31,803 bases of DNA from DSWT01 sp035415725. Its GTDB lineage: Bacteria; Chloroflexota; Anaerolineae; B4-G1; SLSP01. Numbering within the stretch: position 1 is the first letter of the stretch; each line of letters begins with the position of its first letter. The notes beneath the pieces are model-generated. The model searched no databases. It was not told the DNA's origin and was given only the letters and a program-made list of their open reading frames with translations. This document shows, piece by piece, positions 7,101-15,225 of the stretch. The translations under genes and the position numbers were made by a program. Where the stretch lies: the NCBI GenBank assembly GCA_035415725.1, contig DAOOGN010000048.1:1-31803 (forward strand). The letters run 5' to 3'.

Positions 7101-8240
7101 ATGAACATCTTTATCAAACCTGTCCAAACCACTCAAGACCGGCGTACATTTCTCACCTTCCCGTGGCGGATTTACCGCGACGACCCCCTGTGGGTCCCGC
7201 CATTGCTGCCGGAACGCGCCAGGGCCGTCGTCAAACGGCAGGGGCCGTTCTTCGAGCGCGGCAGCGTGGAATTCTTCATCGCCTGGCGCGAGGGGCAACC
7301 GGTGGGCACAATCTGCCTCGCCGAGGATACGCCTACGAACGCCGCGCGCGGCACGCGGGAATGTGTGTTCGGCTTTTTCGAGTGCGTCGAGGATTACACG
7401 GTGGCCGAGGCTCTCCTGGACTATGCCGCCGGCTGGGCCAGACAGCACCACCTCGACGCGCTCTTCGGCCCCTTCAACCTCGATTACGAGGACGGCTACG
7501 GCATCCTCGTCGAAGGGCGCGACCGTCCCCCCGTGTTGCTCTGTGGACACACGCCGCCCTACTACCGGACATTTGTGGAGCGCTACGGTTTTGTCCCGGC
7601 GCGCGCGACGAATGTGGCCTACGCCTTCGACCTGGCAGTGGAGCATCCCACGCTCCAGCGTCTCGCGCGTCTGGCCGACAAGGTGCGCCGGCGCGGTGAC
7701 ATCGTTGTGCGGGGGGCGGACCTCTCGCAATGGGACGCCGAAGTGGATCGGGTCCACGAGCTGCTGACCACGTCTTTGACCCACCTGGATGACTACATCC
7801 CCTGGTCGCGCGCCAGCGTGACTGCCCTGGTCGAGCCGTTTAGCCAGATCGCCGATCCCGACCTGGTGCTCTTCGCCGAGGTCAACGGCGACAACGCCGG
7901 CTGGTTCGCGGGCGTCCCCAACGTGAACGAGGCGCTCATCCACGCCAACGGCCTGCGCTATCCGTGGAACTATGCGCAATTGTGGCTGGCGCTGCGCCAC
8001 CGGCCACAGTGTCTGGCGGTGAAAAGCCTGCTGGTCAAGCCGTCCTACTGGAAAACCGGCGTCGCCGTTCTGCTCTTTGATGAGATGGTGAAACGCGCGC
8101 GGGCGAAGGGCTACACGTGGATTGACCTCTCGCTGACGTCGGCAGACAACCCCGATACGCCAGTGCTGGCCGAACGCATGGGCGCAAAATTATACAAACA
8201 GTACCAGGTGTATCGGGTAGAAGTGGCCGGAAAGGCCTGA
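7101..8240 (+). CDS. GNAT-superfamily acyltransferase-like protein
   Basis: A 379-residue soluble protein. The overall pattern, an N-terminal segment with FPWRIYRDDPLWVPPLL and a C-terminal GNAT-like core with SLLVKPSYWKTGVAVLLFDE followed by RAKGYTWIDLSL, matches a group of bacterial proteins with an acyl-CoA N-acyltransferase fold. The WIYRDDPLWVP motif is typical of that group. No substrate can be named. It starts 18 bases after the GPH transporter, with GGGGGAG upstream of the ATG, and is probably cotranscribed; a functional link is not evident. Confidence 0.7.
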   Translation: MNIFIKPVQTTQDRRTFLTFPWRIYRDDPLWVPPLLPERARAVVKRQGPFFERGSVEFFIAWREGQPVGTICLAEDTPTNAARGTRECVFGFFECVEDYTVAEALLDYAAGWARQHHLDALFGPFNLDYEDGYGILVEGRDRPPVLLCGHTPPYYRTFVERYGFVPARATNVAYAFDLAVEHPTLQRLARLADKVRRRGDIVVRGADLSQWDAEVDRVHELLTTSLTHLDDYIPWSRASVTALVEPFSQIADPDLVLFAEVNGDNAGWFAGVPNVNEALIHANGLRYPWNYAQLWLALRHRPQCLAVKSLLVKPSYWKTGVAVLLFDEMVKRARAKGYTWIDLSLTSADNPDTPVLAERMGAKLYKQYQVYRVEVAGKA

Positions 8241-8264
8241 CGGGTTTTCCGTCACGCCGTCAGG
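8236..8264. terminator. Hairpin between convergent genes, possible terminator
   Basis: CCTGACGG (8236-8243) pairs with CCGTCAGG (8257-8264), and an alternative inner stem TGACGG/CCGTCA is also possible. It lies exactly between the convergent stop codons of the GNAT-like and YihY genes. There is no T-run on either side, so intrinsic termination is uncertain. Confidence 0.4.
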
Positions 8265-8279
8265 TCTGCTGTATTCAGC

Positions 8280-9359
8280 TCACGCCACCTTATGCCGATT
8301 TTGATGTCGGCGGCGCCACCAATGCGCTCCCAGAATCGAAGCGACGACCGTTCCCATTACCGTCGTGGCCGCGAGCGTCTTCTTGGGCCAGGCGCGGTTT
8401 GTCCTCTCCGCGGACGGCAGTGCCGGTTCGACTTTGACCGCGGACGAAGCGGCGGGCGGCAGGCTGTCATTTCTCATAGATGTGGCCGGGCTCAAAGGGG
8501 CCACTGCTTCTGCGGCGGGGTCCCCCGGCGGCTCGCGCAGTGAACCGAACTTGAGTGCATAGACGTGGGTGAATTCGGCGCCCAGCAGGAAAATCTGCGC
8601 CGAATAGTAGATCCAGACCAGCAGCATCGCCAGCGACCCGGCGGCGCCGAAGATGGACCCGATGTTGCTCCAGCGCATGTACATGCCGATGAGAATCCGC
8701 CCCCCATTGAACAATAGCGATGTCACTACCGCGCCAATGAGTACATCGCGCCACGCGATCTCGACCTGGGGCAGGATTTTGAAGATGATGGCAGACAATA
8801 TCGTCAGCATCCCCATGGAGACAAGGAAATGGAGCGTTGAGGGGAAATTCTCCAGGTTCAGATAGCCTACAATCGTCGTGATGACGAGTTCCGCAAACAG
8901 CGCGAGTAACAACAAGGCTCCCACGCCGAAGATCAGCGCGAGGTGCAAAGCACGTCGTTTGAAAAAATTGAGCACGCCATTGTTGGATCGGGCGGGCGCA
9001 TGCCAGATCGTGTTGAGCGCCCCCTGGACGTGGCTGAACAGCCCGGTCGCGCCGTACAGCATCGTTCCCAACCCGACGAGAGAGGTAAGAATGTCCGCAG
9101 TGGGGCTGCCAAAGTTAGCCAGCATCGTCTCGATCATCAGGGCGGCTTCCGTGCCCACGAGATCTTCGAGCTGCTTAGCGATTTCGGCCTGCGCGGCGCG
9201 CTCGCCGAACACCAATCCCAGAATGGCGATGATGATGATCAGCAGTGGCGTGATGGAGAAGATGGTGTAATAGGCCAACGCCGCCGCCAGCCGCGCTACC
9301 TGATCACGCTGCCAGGCGCCGGCGATTTCTTTGAGCAAGCCCACGATGATCTTCTTCAA
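8280..9359 (-). CDS. YihY/BrkB family membrane protein
   Basis: A 359-residue integral membrane protein of the YihY/virulence factor BrkB family (UPF0761). The family opening RLAAALAYYTIFSITPLLIII is present at about residues 23-43, followed by five further hydrophobic helices and the conserved SLAMLLVWIYYSAQIFLLGA segment near residue 245. The physiological role of the family is unsettled. Beyond residue ~270 it has a proline/alanine-rich linker and an extra C-terminal membrane segment (TLAATTVMGTVVASILGA) with a basic tail, not part of the core family. The start is a TTG at 9359 with GGAG 7 bases upstream; no in-frame ATG precedes the conserved region. Confidence 0.88.
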   Translation of the reverse strand: MKKIIVGLLKEIAGAWQRDQVARLAAALAYYTIFSITPLLIIIIAILGLVFGERAAQAEIAKQLEDLVGTEAALMIETMLANFGSPTADILTSLVGLGTMLYGATGLFSHVQGALNTIWHAPARSNNGVLNFFKRRALHLALIFGVGALLLLALFAELVITTIVGYLNLENFPSTLHFLVSMGMLTILSAIIFKILPQVEIAWRDVLIGAVVTSLLFNGGRILIGMYMRWSNIGSIFGAAGSLAMLLVWIYYSAQIFLLGAEFTHVYALKFGSLREPPGDPAAEAVAPLSPATSMRNDSLPPAASSAVKVEPALPSAERTNRAWPKKTLAATTVMGTVVASILGAHWWRRRHQNRHKVA

Positions 9360-9440
9360 ACGTGCACTCCAGAGCAGTTTCCTCGCGCCGCCGGATGGGG
9401 ATCGCGCCAGGACTGCTTCACCGGCGCCGCAGCGTTGGCG

Positions 9441-10454
9441 TCAATAGTGCGTGACCACCTTCGTACCCAGTGGCGCCCAGTTGTAGAACCACGCGGCATC
9501 CGGCAATGACAGGTTGATGCAGCCGTGACTCATCGGCGTACCAAAGTTATTGTGCCAGTAGGCTCCGTGAATCGCATAGCCCCGGTAGAAATACATGGTG
9601 TGGGGAACATTGGGCAGATAGTAGCCTGGCCCGGACATAGGTGTAGACAGGTACTTGGCGTAAATGCTGAACGTCCCCACAACCGTAGGGGTGCCCCATA
9701 ACCCGGTGGACACTAAAGCCGAATATACCGGCGTTTGACCCTCATAAGCCGTAATCGTCTGGGTGGAGAGATTGACATCGATCCATAGCTCACCGGCAGC
9801 GCCGTTTCCGGGCGGGGGAGTGGATACGGCGGGGACGACCGGGGTATGGCCGGGGGCAGGGATCGTCAGACGCTGGCCGACATAGACGATGTCGGAATAT
9901 AAACCGTTAGCGGCCTTCAACGCGGCCAGCGTGATCCCGTGACGCAGCGCAATACGATAGAGATTATCGCCTCCCTGGACGACGTAACTGCCAGCAGAGG
10001 CAGTAGCGGGCGTTTCCGCCGGGGATGGCGCCGCCGGGGGCGTTTCCGCCGCGGCGCCGGGGATGGTCAACCGCTGTCCGGCATACACCCAGGAGTTCCA
10101 CGTCAGATTGTTGGCCGCAGCCAGTTGGCTGACGCTGAAGCCGTGGCGGACGGCAATCGTCATCAAGGTATCGCCGGCTTGTACGATGTAAACGTTGCTC
10201 GTGGTGGGAGCGGGTGCAGGGACCGTGGCGGCGTCGGGGATGAACAGTTGTTGTCCCGCATACAGCCAGGAGTTTAACGTCAACCCGTTCGCTGACGCCA
10301 GCTTTTCGACATTAACTCCGTAACGCCGCGAGATGCTGTACAGCGTGTCGCCGGGTTGGACAGTATACCGCGTCTCCACTGCCCATACCGGGGCCACACT
10401 CACGCACAGACTGATCACGATCATCCCATAGAGCAAGACCAGAAGGCGTTTCAT
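9441..10454 (-). CDS. Secreted L,D-transpeptidase with three LysM domains
   Basis: A 337-residue exported cell-wall enzyme. Residues 1-25 are a signal peptide ending VWA. Three LysM peptidoglycan-binding domains follow (about 29-73, 88-132 and 156-199), each with a GD[TN]L motif and a YxGQxLxIP ending, separated by proline/alanine-rich linkers. Residues 222-336 are a YkuD L,D-transpeptidase domain with the catalytic motif SHGCINLS (Cys312, His310) and IHGAYW (His296). Such enzymes make 3-3 crosslinks or attach proteins to peptidoglycan, so a peptide crosslinked wall is implied. ATG 10454 was chosen for the AAGGAG 8 bases upstream and because the signal peptide starts there; the frame extends further upstream without coding character. 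Confidence 0.93.
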   Translation of the reverse strand: MKRLLVLLYGMIVISLCVSVAPVWAVETRYTVQPGDTLYSISRRYGVNVEKLASANGLTLNSWLYAGQQLFIPDAATVPAPAPTTSNVYIVQAGDTLMTIAVRHGFSVSQLAAANNLTWNSWVYAGQRLTIPGAAAETPPAAPSPAETPATASAGSYVVQGGDNLYRIALRHGITLAALKAANGLYSDIVYVGQRLTIPAPGHTPVVPAVSTPPPGNGAAGELWIDVNLSTQTITAYEGQTPVYSALVSTGLWGTPTVVGTFSIYAKYLSTPMSGPGYYLPNVPHTMYFYRGYAIHGAYWHNNFGTPMSHGCINLSLPDAAWFYNWAPLGTKVVTHY

Positions 10455-10852
10455 CGTCGTTCTCCTTAAGTCCTGTAAAAAAAGTCCTGTAAAACGAAGA
10501 ATTTTAAGTCCCTGATGATGTTTATTATAACAACTTTTGTTGTTAGCGACAACCGGGGCTATGGGGCGCGGTTCGTCGGGATTTCGCAGGGTCGAAATAC
10601 ACGCCAGGTATAAAAATTGGGGGGTGCAGGCGGGCGCAGCCCGCCTGCAAAAACCCTTATTTTTTCTCCCCCCTCCCCGCCCACAATCCTCACAGAACGA
10701 AACGGTTACAAAATTCCGCGTCAGCCGCGGCAAAAACTCAAGCCGTTTTTCCCTCGCCGCGCCAAGTCCCACAAGACCATGGGCCGCCTCTGCACCGGGA
10801 GGGAACGAAAACGCGCCCGCTCTACCAGGAGCGGGCGCGTAGCCTTACTGCT
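10455..10852. other. Intergenic region with two strong hairpins
   Basis: This 398-base gap holds no convincing gene. It contains a 10-bp stem with a 3-base loop at 10626-10648 (GCAGGCGGGC-GCA-GCCCGCCTGC), followed on the plus strand by AAAAA and a T-run at about 10660-10665, and the terminator at 10808-10839 that serves the gene at 10853. The first hairpin may be a terminator or a dispersed palindrome. The promoter of the L,D-transpeptidase must lie near 10480-10560, but no clear hexamer pair stands out. Confidence 0.5.
10808..10839 (-). terminator. Rho-independent terminator after the PA14 gene
   Basis: A perfect 11-bp stem, CGCGCCCGCTC (10812-10822) with GAGCGGGCGCG (10829-10839), and a 6-base loop. 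Read on the minus strand it is followed by TTTTCGTT. It lies 14 bases beyond the stop of the PA14-domain gene. Confidence 0.8.
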
Positions 10853-12163
10853 CTAGCGCGGTTCCCATTTCACCGCATCCCAGGCCACCAGCCGCGAGCG
10901 CGTCGTCTCGAAAGTTACATCTGCCAATGAGACGTAGTCGTCGCCGGTGCCGCGAAAACGATAGGTTCCCAGTGATACCCACCGGTTGCTGTAGGCCGAT
11001 TGATTCACAATGCGCAGGGTGTACCCATCGGCGTGGTTGATCCAGTAGCGCGCCTGTCCGGTGGTGGTGAAGCGATCCGGGATGTAGACGAAAACTTCAT
11101 AAGAACGCGCCGCCAGCCGGGGAAACCACCGCCCCCAGTTATAGTTGGAATTGGCGTCGTAATTGTTCGTGGTCCAGGTGAGATTGTTGTTGTAGCCCTC
11201 GTTTTCATAGTGCCAGCCGCTCGTTGGACCGCCCTTGACGAAGCCGGCATCACGGTCGTCGACAATCACCGTGCCGGAAGGCGGAGGGGTGGGAGGCGTT
11301 GTTCCGCCGCCGCTCCATGTGAGCTGGGCGACGGCGCCGCCGGCGTTTTCGTAGTATTGCAGTTCGACGGTCGCCGCACCGGCCGGCAGATACAAATCAC
11401 CACTGTAGGTACGCGGCGCTTGATCGATCCACGCATCCACCAGCAGGTGGCCGTTTACCCAGAGCCGCGCGCCGTCATCGACGGTGAGGGTAAAGTGGTA
11501 CATGGCCGCGGTGAAGTTGAGCGTCTGCGTCCAGCGGACCGAGAAGCGGTCCGCGCTCACGACGCCGGGCGCAGGCGAGGCGTCTCCCCAGTTGAAGTTG
11601 ATGGCGGCATCGTTGCGCACCAGGACGGGAGTGCCACCCAGGGTGATGTTGTTGAAGTATTCGCCGCGCCATTGCGTGATCGTCGGCGGCTCACTCTTGA
11701 GTTGCCACTGCACTTTCGCCGTAGCGATGCCGCCCTTCTCAAAGTATTCCACTTTGATCAGGTGATGTCCCGTGGCGAGATATTTCTCGACGGTGAAGGT
11801 CATGGCCGGATGCTCGTACCATTGATCGAGGATCAGGTCGCTGTCCACCCAGATGCGCATGCCATCGTCGGCGGTGCAGGTGAACTGGTACGTGCCCGGT
11901 GTCACGTCAATGTAGCGTGTCCAACGGGTGGAGAAATAATCGGCATTGACGATGCCCGGCGCGGGCGAGGCGGTCCACCATTCGTAGAAAATGTTGGCCT
12001 CGGCGCGCTGCAAGACCGGCGTACCGGAAAGGTCCATGGTGTTCCAGTACGAGGCTTGCCACGTCGGATCGGAGTGCTGCGGGCCTGGCCCCTGCGCGCT
12101 GACCGGGATAGCCAGGGTCAGCACCAATACCAAGAGCGTGATTGAACTGATTCGCTTCCACAT
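10853..12163 (-). CDS. Secreted protein with two PA14 domains and a golvesin-like C-terminal domain
   Basis: A 436-residue exported protein. Residues 1-23 form a signal peptide (ISSITLLVLVLTLAIPVSA). Two tandem PA14-type beta-barrels follow, each with the W..[SE]Y[WF]N / GTPVL opening, [FY].W..ASPAPGIV and a TCTADDGMRIWVDS or TLTVDDGARLWVNG strand: about residues 35-165 and 172-300. After a PTPPPSG linker, residues ~318-436 (VDDRDAGFVKGG ... AVKWEPR) match the golvesin C-terminal-like beta-sandwich often found in secreted bacterial proteins. PA14 domains commonly bind glycans, so adhesion or polysaccharide binding is likely. No catalytic domain is seen. Start at ATG 12163 with AAGGAGG 8 bases upstream. 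Confidence 0.88.
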   Translation of the reverse strand: MWKRISSITLLVLVLTLAIPVSAQGPGPQHSDPTWQASYWNTMDLSGTPVLQRAEANIFYEWWTASPAPGIVNADYFSTRWTRYIDVTPGTYQFTCTADDGMRIWVDSDLILDQWYEHPAMTFTVEKYLATGHHLIKVEYFEKGGIATAKVQWQLKSEPPTITQWRGEYFNNITLGGTPVLVRNDAAINFNWGDASPAPGVVSADRFSVRWTQTLNFTAAMYHFTLTVDDGARLWVNGHLLVDAWIDQAPRTYSGDLYLPAGAATVELQYYENAGGAVAQLTWSGGGTTPPTPPPSGTVIVDDRDAGFVKGGPTSGWHYENEGYNNNLTWTTNNYDANSNYNWGRWFPRLAARSYEVFVYIPDRFTTTGQARYWINHADGYTLRIVNQSAYSNRWVSLGTYRFRGTGDDYVSLADVTFETTRSRLVAWDAVKWEPR

Positions 12164-12457
12164 CGTATTTTCCTCCTTACTGTATCGATGGTAAACAAAA
12201 CATCTCCGGCAAGCAAGCAGCGTCACGCTGCTACGCGCCTGCATGTCTTTATAACGCGCCCCCCGGCGGCTAAGTTCCCCCTTCCACTTCTATTATGGTT
12301 AAAATCTTGTGTCTGGAAGGTTAAGGATGTGCAACGTTTGCATATCGAAGGGTCCTCCAGACGCCGGTTGACGCAAAGCAAATAGGTGTTACTCTTAACT
12401 CCTGAAATTCCAGGTGGCGGCCGCGCCGTTGAGCGGCTCCCCCTACGAGGTTAGAGT

Positions 12458-14308
12458 GTGAAACAACAACTTGCAGAACACAGCAGCGCCTCTCAAATCC
12501 AGGTTGATGTGGAACCGATCGGTCGTCGGGCAACCATCGCCCCGGGCATGTCACTGCTTGACGCCGCCCGGCGGGCCGGCGTGGAGATCATCGCCGTGTG
12601 CGGCGGAGCCGGCGCGTGTGGCAAATGTCGCGTCCGGCTGGTCGACGGTGAACTCACGCCGCCCACGACCGTCGAAAAGCAGGTATTCAGCGCCTCGGAG
12701 TTGGCGGCGGGATACCGTCTGGCCTGCCAGGCGCGCCCCCGCGGCGAGGTCAAAATTGACATTCCGCCCTCTTCGTTGAGCACTCCGCAGCGTCTGCAGG
12801 TAGAAGGTCAGGAAAGCGAAGTCGCCGTGGATCCCGTGGTGACGTCTGTGGATGTGGATGTCGCCCCGCCGACGCTCCACGACCTGCGGGCCGACACTGT
12901 CCGCCTGACCGATGCTCTGGCGCAACAGGACATCCCCCGTCCCAGCTTTGGCCAACCGGTGTTGCGCGATCTCTCCGAAAAGTTACGCGCGCAGGATTGG
13001 TCCATCCGCCTGGCCCTGCGGCGGCAAAATCACGGCGCAGAAACCGTCGGCGTGTTGCATCCTGACCAGGCGCTGCTCGGGCTGGCGGTGGACATCGGCA
13101 CGACGAAGATGGCGGCCTATCTGCTCGATCTGGCGACCGGCCACACGCTGGCGAAGGCCGGGGCGATGAACCCGCAGATTGCGTATGGCGAGGATGTGGT
13201 CAGCCGGATCGCCTACGCCAATCAACACCCCGATGGACGGCGCCGGCTGCAATCCAGGTTGATGGAGAGCCTGAACGAGTTGGTGGGACAGCTCTGTACA
13301 GAAGCCTGCGCTTCGCGGGAACAGGTCGTGGAAGCGGTGGTGGTGGGAAACACGGCCATTCACCACTTTTTCACCGGCCTGCCGGTACGCCAGTTGGGAG
13401 AGTCCCCTTATATCGCGGCGGTCAGTGAGCCGCTGAATATCTGTGCGTGTCATCTGGGATTGGAGCTGGCATCCGGCGCGAGGGTATACCTGCCGCCGAA
13501 CATTGCCGGTTATGTGGGGGCGGACCACGTTGCCATGTTGCTGGCGACGGAGGCATGGCGGGCGCCGAAGCCCACCATCGCGCTCGACATTGGCACCAAC
13601 ACCGAGATCAGCCTGGCGGTCGACGGCCGCCTGCTGAGTTGTTCTTGCGCCTCCGGCCCGGCCTTCGAGGGGGCGCACATCTACGCCGGCATGCGCGCTG
13701 CACCCGGGGCGGTCGAATACGTGCAAATTGTGGACGATGAGGTACGCATCCAGACTATCGGGGGGAAGCCGCCGGTGGGCATCTGCGGTTCGGGCATTCT
13801 CGATGTGGTGGCGGAACTGCGCGCTGCCGGCATCATCCAGCGCAGTGGACGTTTCCAGAGGGACCATCCCCGCCTCGTCGCCTGGGATGGCGGCGGGGCA
13901 TTTCTGCTGGCGCCGGCGGCTGAAACCGGCAACGGGCACGATTTGCTCGTGACCCGCCGCGACGTGAACGAGATTCAGTTGGCGAAAGGGGCGATTCGCG
14001 CCGGCCTCGAGGTGTTACTGCTGGAGGCCGGTTTGACGGCGCAGGATATTGACACCTTCATTGTAGCCGGAGCGTTTGGCACTTACCTGGATCTGGAAAG
14101 CGCCATTCGCATCGGCATGTTCCCCCCGCTGCCGCCGGAGCGCTTCAAGCAGGTGGGCAACGCTGCCGGCACCGGCGCGCGCCGGATGTTGATTTCCGCC
14201 GCCCAGCGTCGTCTGGCCGAGCAGATTGGCGCGCGCGTTCACTACATTGAGTTGACCGTCCATCCCCGTTTTACGACGGTTTACATGGACGCGCTGTACC
14301 TGGAATGA
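12458..14308 (+). CDS. RACo-like corrinoid protein reductive activator (2Fe-2S plus ASKHA ATPase)
   Basis: A 616-residue protein. Residues ~14-100 are a 2Fe-2S ferredoxin domain with the cysteine pattern CGGAGACGKC (Cys48, Cys54, Cys57) and a fourth, Cys90 in LACQARP. A middle linker region follows, then a DUF4445/ASKHA domain from about residue 205 with phosphate-binding segments LAVDIGTTKMAAYLLD and IALDIGTNTEISLAVDG and the later GICGSGILDVVAELR. This matches RACo/RamA-type activators, which use ATP to drive reduction of inactive Co(II) corrinoid methyltransferases to Co(I). The start is a GTG at 12458 with GAGG 8 bases upstream. No corrinoid protein or methyltransferase partner lies in the window. 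It is convergent with the response regulator gene, their stop codons being adjacent. Confidence 0.9.
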   Translation: MKQQLAEHSSASQIQVDVEPIGRRATIAPGMSLLDAARRAGVEIIAVCGGAGACGKCRVRLVDGELTPPTTVEKQVFSASELAAGYRLACQARPRGEVKIDIPPSSLSTPQRLQVEGQESEVAVDPVVTSVDVDVAPPTLHDLRADTVRLTDALAQQDIPRPSFGQPVLRDLSEKLRAQDWSIRLALRRQNHGAETVGVLHPDQALLGLAVDIGTTKMAAYLLDLATGHTLAKAGAMNPQIAYGEDVVSRIAYANQHPDGRRRLQSRLMESLNELVGQLCTEACASREQVVEAVVVGNTAIHHFFTGLPVRQLGESPYIAAVSEPLNICACHLGLELASGARVYLPPNIAGYVGADHVAMLLATEAWRAPKPTIALDIGTNTEISLAVDGRLLSCSCASGPAFEGAHIYAGMRAAPGAVEYVQIVDDEVRIQTIGGKPPVGICGSGILDVVAELRAAGIIQRSGRFQRDHPRLVAWDGGGAFLLAPAAETGNGHDLLVTRRDVNEIQLAKGAIRAGLEVLLLEAGLTAQDIDTFIVAGAFGTYLDLESAIRIGMFPPLPPERFKQVGNAAGTGARRMLISAAQRRLAEQIGARVHYIELTVHPRFTTVYMDALYLE

Positions 14309-14749
14309 TCAATAGGGTTGGCGATTCCAGGCCAGCCAGTAAAATCCCAAGTCGTTAATCAACTGTGAAAACTTGGCAAAGTCGATGGGCTTGACCAGGT
14401 AGCTGTTGGTATGGTTTTCATACGCGCTGGTCAGGTCACGTTCGGCTTCCGAAGTGGTGAGGACGATCACGGGGATGCTCAACAGCGTCTCGTCGCTCTT
14501 GATTTTCTGCAACACCTGTAAGCCGTTGATTTTGGGCAGGCGCAAATCGAGAAGGATGACGTGAGGGCGCGGACTGCTGGCCGGATCGGCAAACTGGCGG
14601 CGATGGTACAGGAAGTCCAGAGCCGCTTCACCATCCACCACATGGTAAATTTGGTTGGCAACTTTGTGGTCGTGAAAATTACGGATGACCATTTCCGCAT
14701 GGGCCGGATTATCTTCCACTAATAGAATCGTCAGGGGTTCGCCTTCCAT
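14309..14749 (-). CDS. Single-domain response regulator (Rcp1-like)
   Basis: A 146-residue receiver domain and nothing else. The acidic pocket is Glu12/Asp13 (LVEDNPAH), the phosphoacceptor Asp68 (ILLDLRLPKINGLQVL), the switch threonine Thr98/Thr99 and the conserved Lys120 (YLVKPI). The ED-NPAH opening and DF-[LF]-[YH]-R insert with the SDETL/IPVIVLTTS segment are typical of Rcp1-type regulators, which act with phytochrome-like or PAS histidine kinases. No kinase is adjacent; the only one in the window is at 26527. GAGGAG precedes the ATG at 14749. Its own output is presumably by protein contact, since it has no effector domain. Confidence 0.92.
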   Translation of the reverse strand: MEGEPLTILLVEDNPAHAEMVIRNFHDHKVANQIYHVVDGEAALDFLYHRRQFADPASSPRPHVILLDLRLPKINGLQVLQKIKSDETLLSIPVIVLTTSEAERDLTSAYENHTNSYLVKPIDFAKFSQLINDLGFYWLAWNRQPY

Positions 14750-14811
14750 AGTCTAACTCCTCTAAAAATAGCCCCAGAGCACCCAGAGTTCACAGAGAAA
14801 AACACAAATTC

Positions 14812-14891
14812 TTTGTGTCCTGCGTGCTCTTCGTGGTGAAAAGTTTTCATTCCACCGCTGGTGAACCGCCCCCTTCATGATGAAGTCCCTG
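14812..14891. repeat. Direct repeat copy A in the gap before the caspase locus
   Basis: This unit and 14939-15005 share the order TTTGTGT, a TGC/TCTGCG stretch, GTGAA, TTTTCATTC, GGGTGAAC or TGGTGAAC, TTCATGATGAA and CCTG. The upstream part contains the small palindrome CACAAA-TTC-TTTGTG and an AGAGCAC/GTGCTCT pair. It belongs to the degenerate 'ctttgtgtcctctgtggtgaa' class of intergenic sequence seen in several environmental phyla. No gene was found between 14750 and 15080. Confidence 0.5.
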
Positions 14892-14938
14892 GTGGAGAAC
14901 TACGGCGGGCGCAGAGTTCGCCTTGAAAATAAAAACTT

Positions 14939-15005
14939 TGTGTGCTCTGCGGCGTGAATTTTCATTCAATCGTGGGTGAACTGCACTTTTCATGATGAAT
15001 TCCTG
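14939..15005. repeat. Direct repeat copy B in the gap before the caspase locus
   Basis: The second, slightly shorter unit of the pair starting at 14812. The best-conserved blocks are TTTTCATTC, GGTGAAC and TTCATGATGAA. Confidence 0.5.
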
Positions 15006-15080
15006 TGAAAAATCCGTCCGTCGTCTTGGCACCGGACCGGTCTAACAACGCACGCTGCCTTATGAATTCTGTGAAATCTC

Positions 15081-15094
15081 ACTATAATTATAGT
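15081..15094 (+). promoter_or_regulatory. Palindromic -10 region upstream of the caspase-like gene
   Basis: ACTATAATTATAGT is a perfect 14-bp palindrome containing TATAAT (15083-15088), followed at once by a second -10-like TATAAG. It lies about 130 bases before the caspase-like gene and is the only promoter-like sequence in this gap; no good -35 box is seen. A palindrome over the -10 box is also present at the next promoter of the island (16316-16329). Confidence 0.45.
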
Positions 15095-15225
15095 ATAAGA
15101 TTGAGCGGTAAAGTCAAGTTTTCGTGAGAGAGAAATCGAGGGGCAGCGTTGGAGGAAGCGTTACTTATATGGAGGCAATCCGGCTGGCGAGGTCAGTCAG
15201 AAATCTTCGGCAATTGAGGTGAACG

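Noticed and set aside
11000..12145. Plus-strand frame of 381 residues
   Set aside because: Antisense to the PA14 gene; Arg/Val/Gly-rich composition without domains.
12983..13939. Minus-strand frame of 318 residues
   Set aside because: Antisense to the RACo-like gene, whose motifs are unmistakable; no start signal of its own.
14812..15005. CRISPR array
   Set aside because: Only two diverged units of unequal length and no regular spacers.
15168..15221. Possible 17-codon leader peptide (ATG to TGA) just before the caspase-like gene
   Set aside because: Its ribosome-binding site is too far away and the frame is too short to separate from chance.
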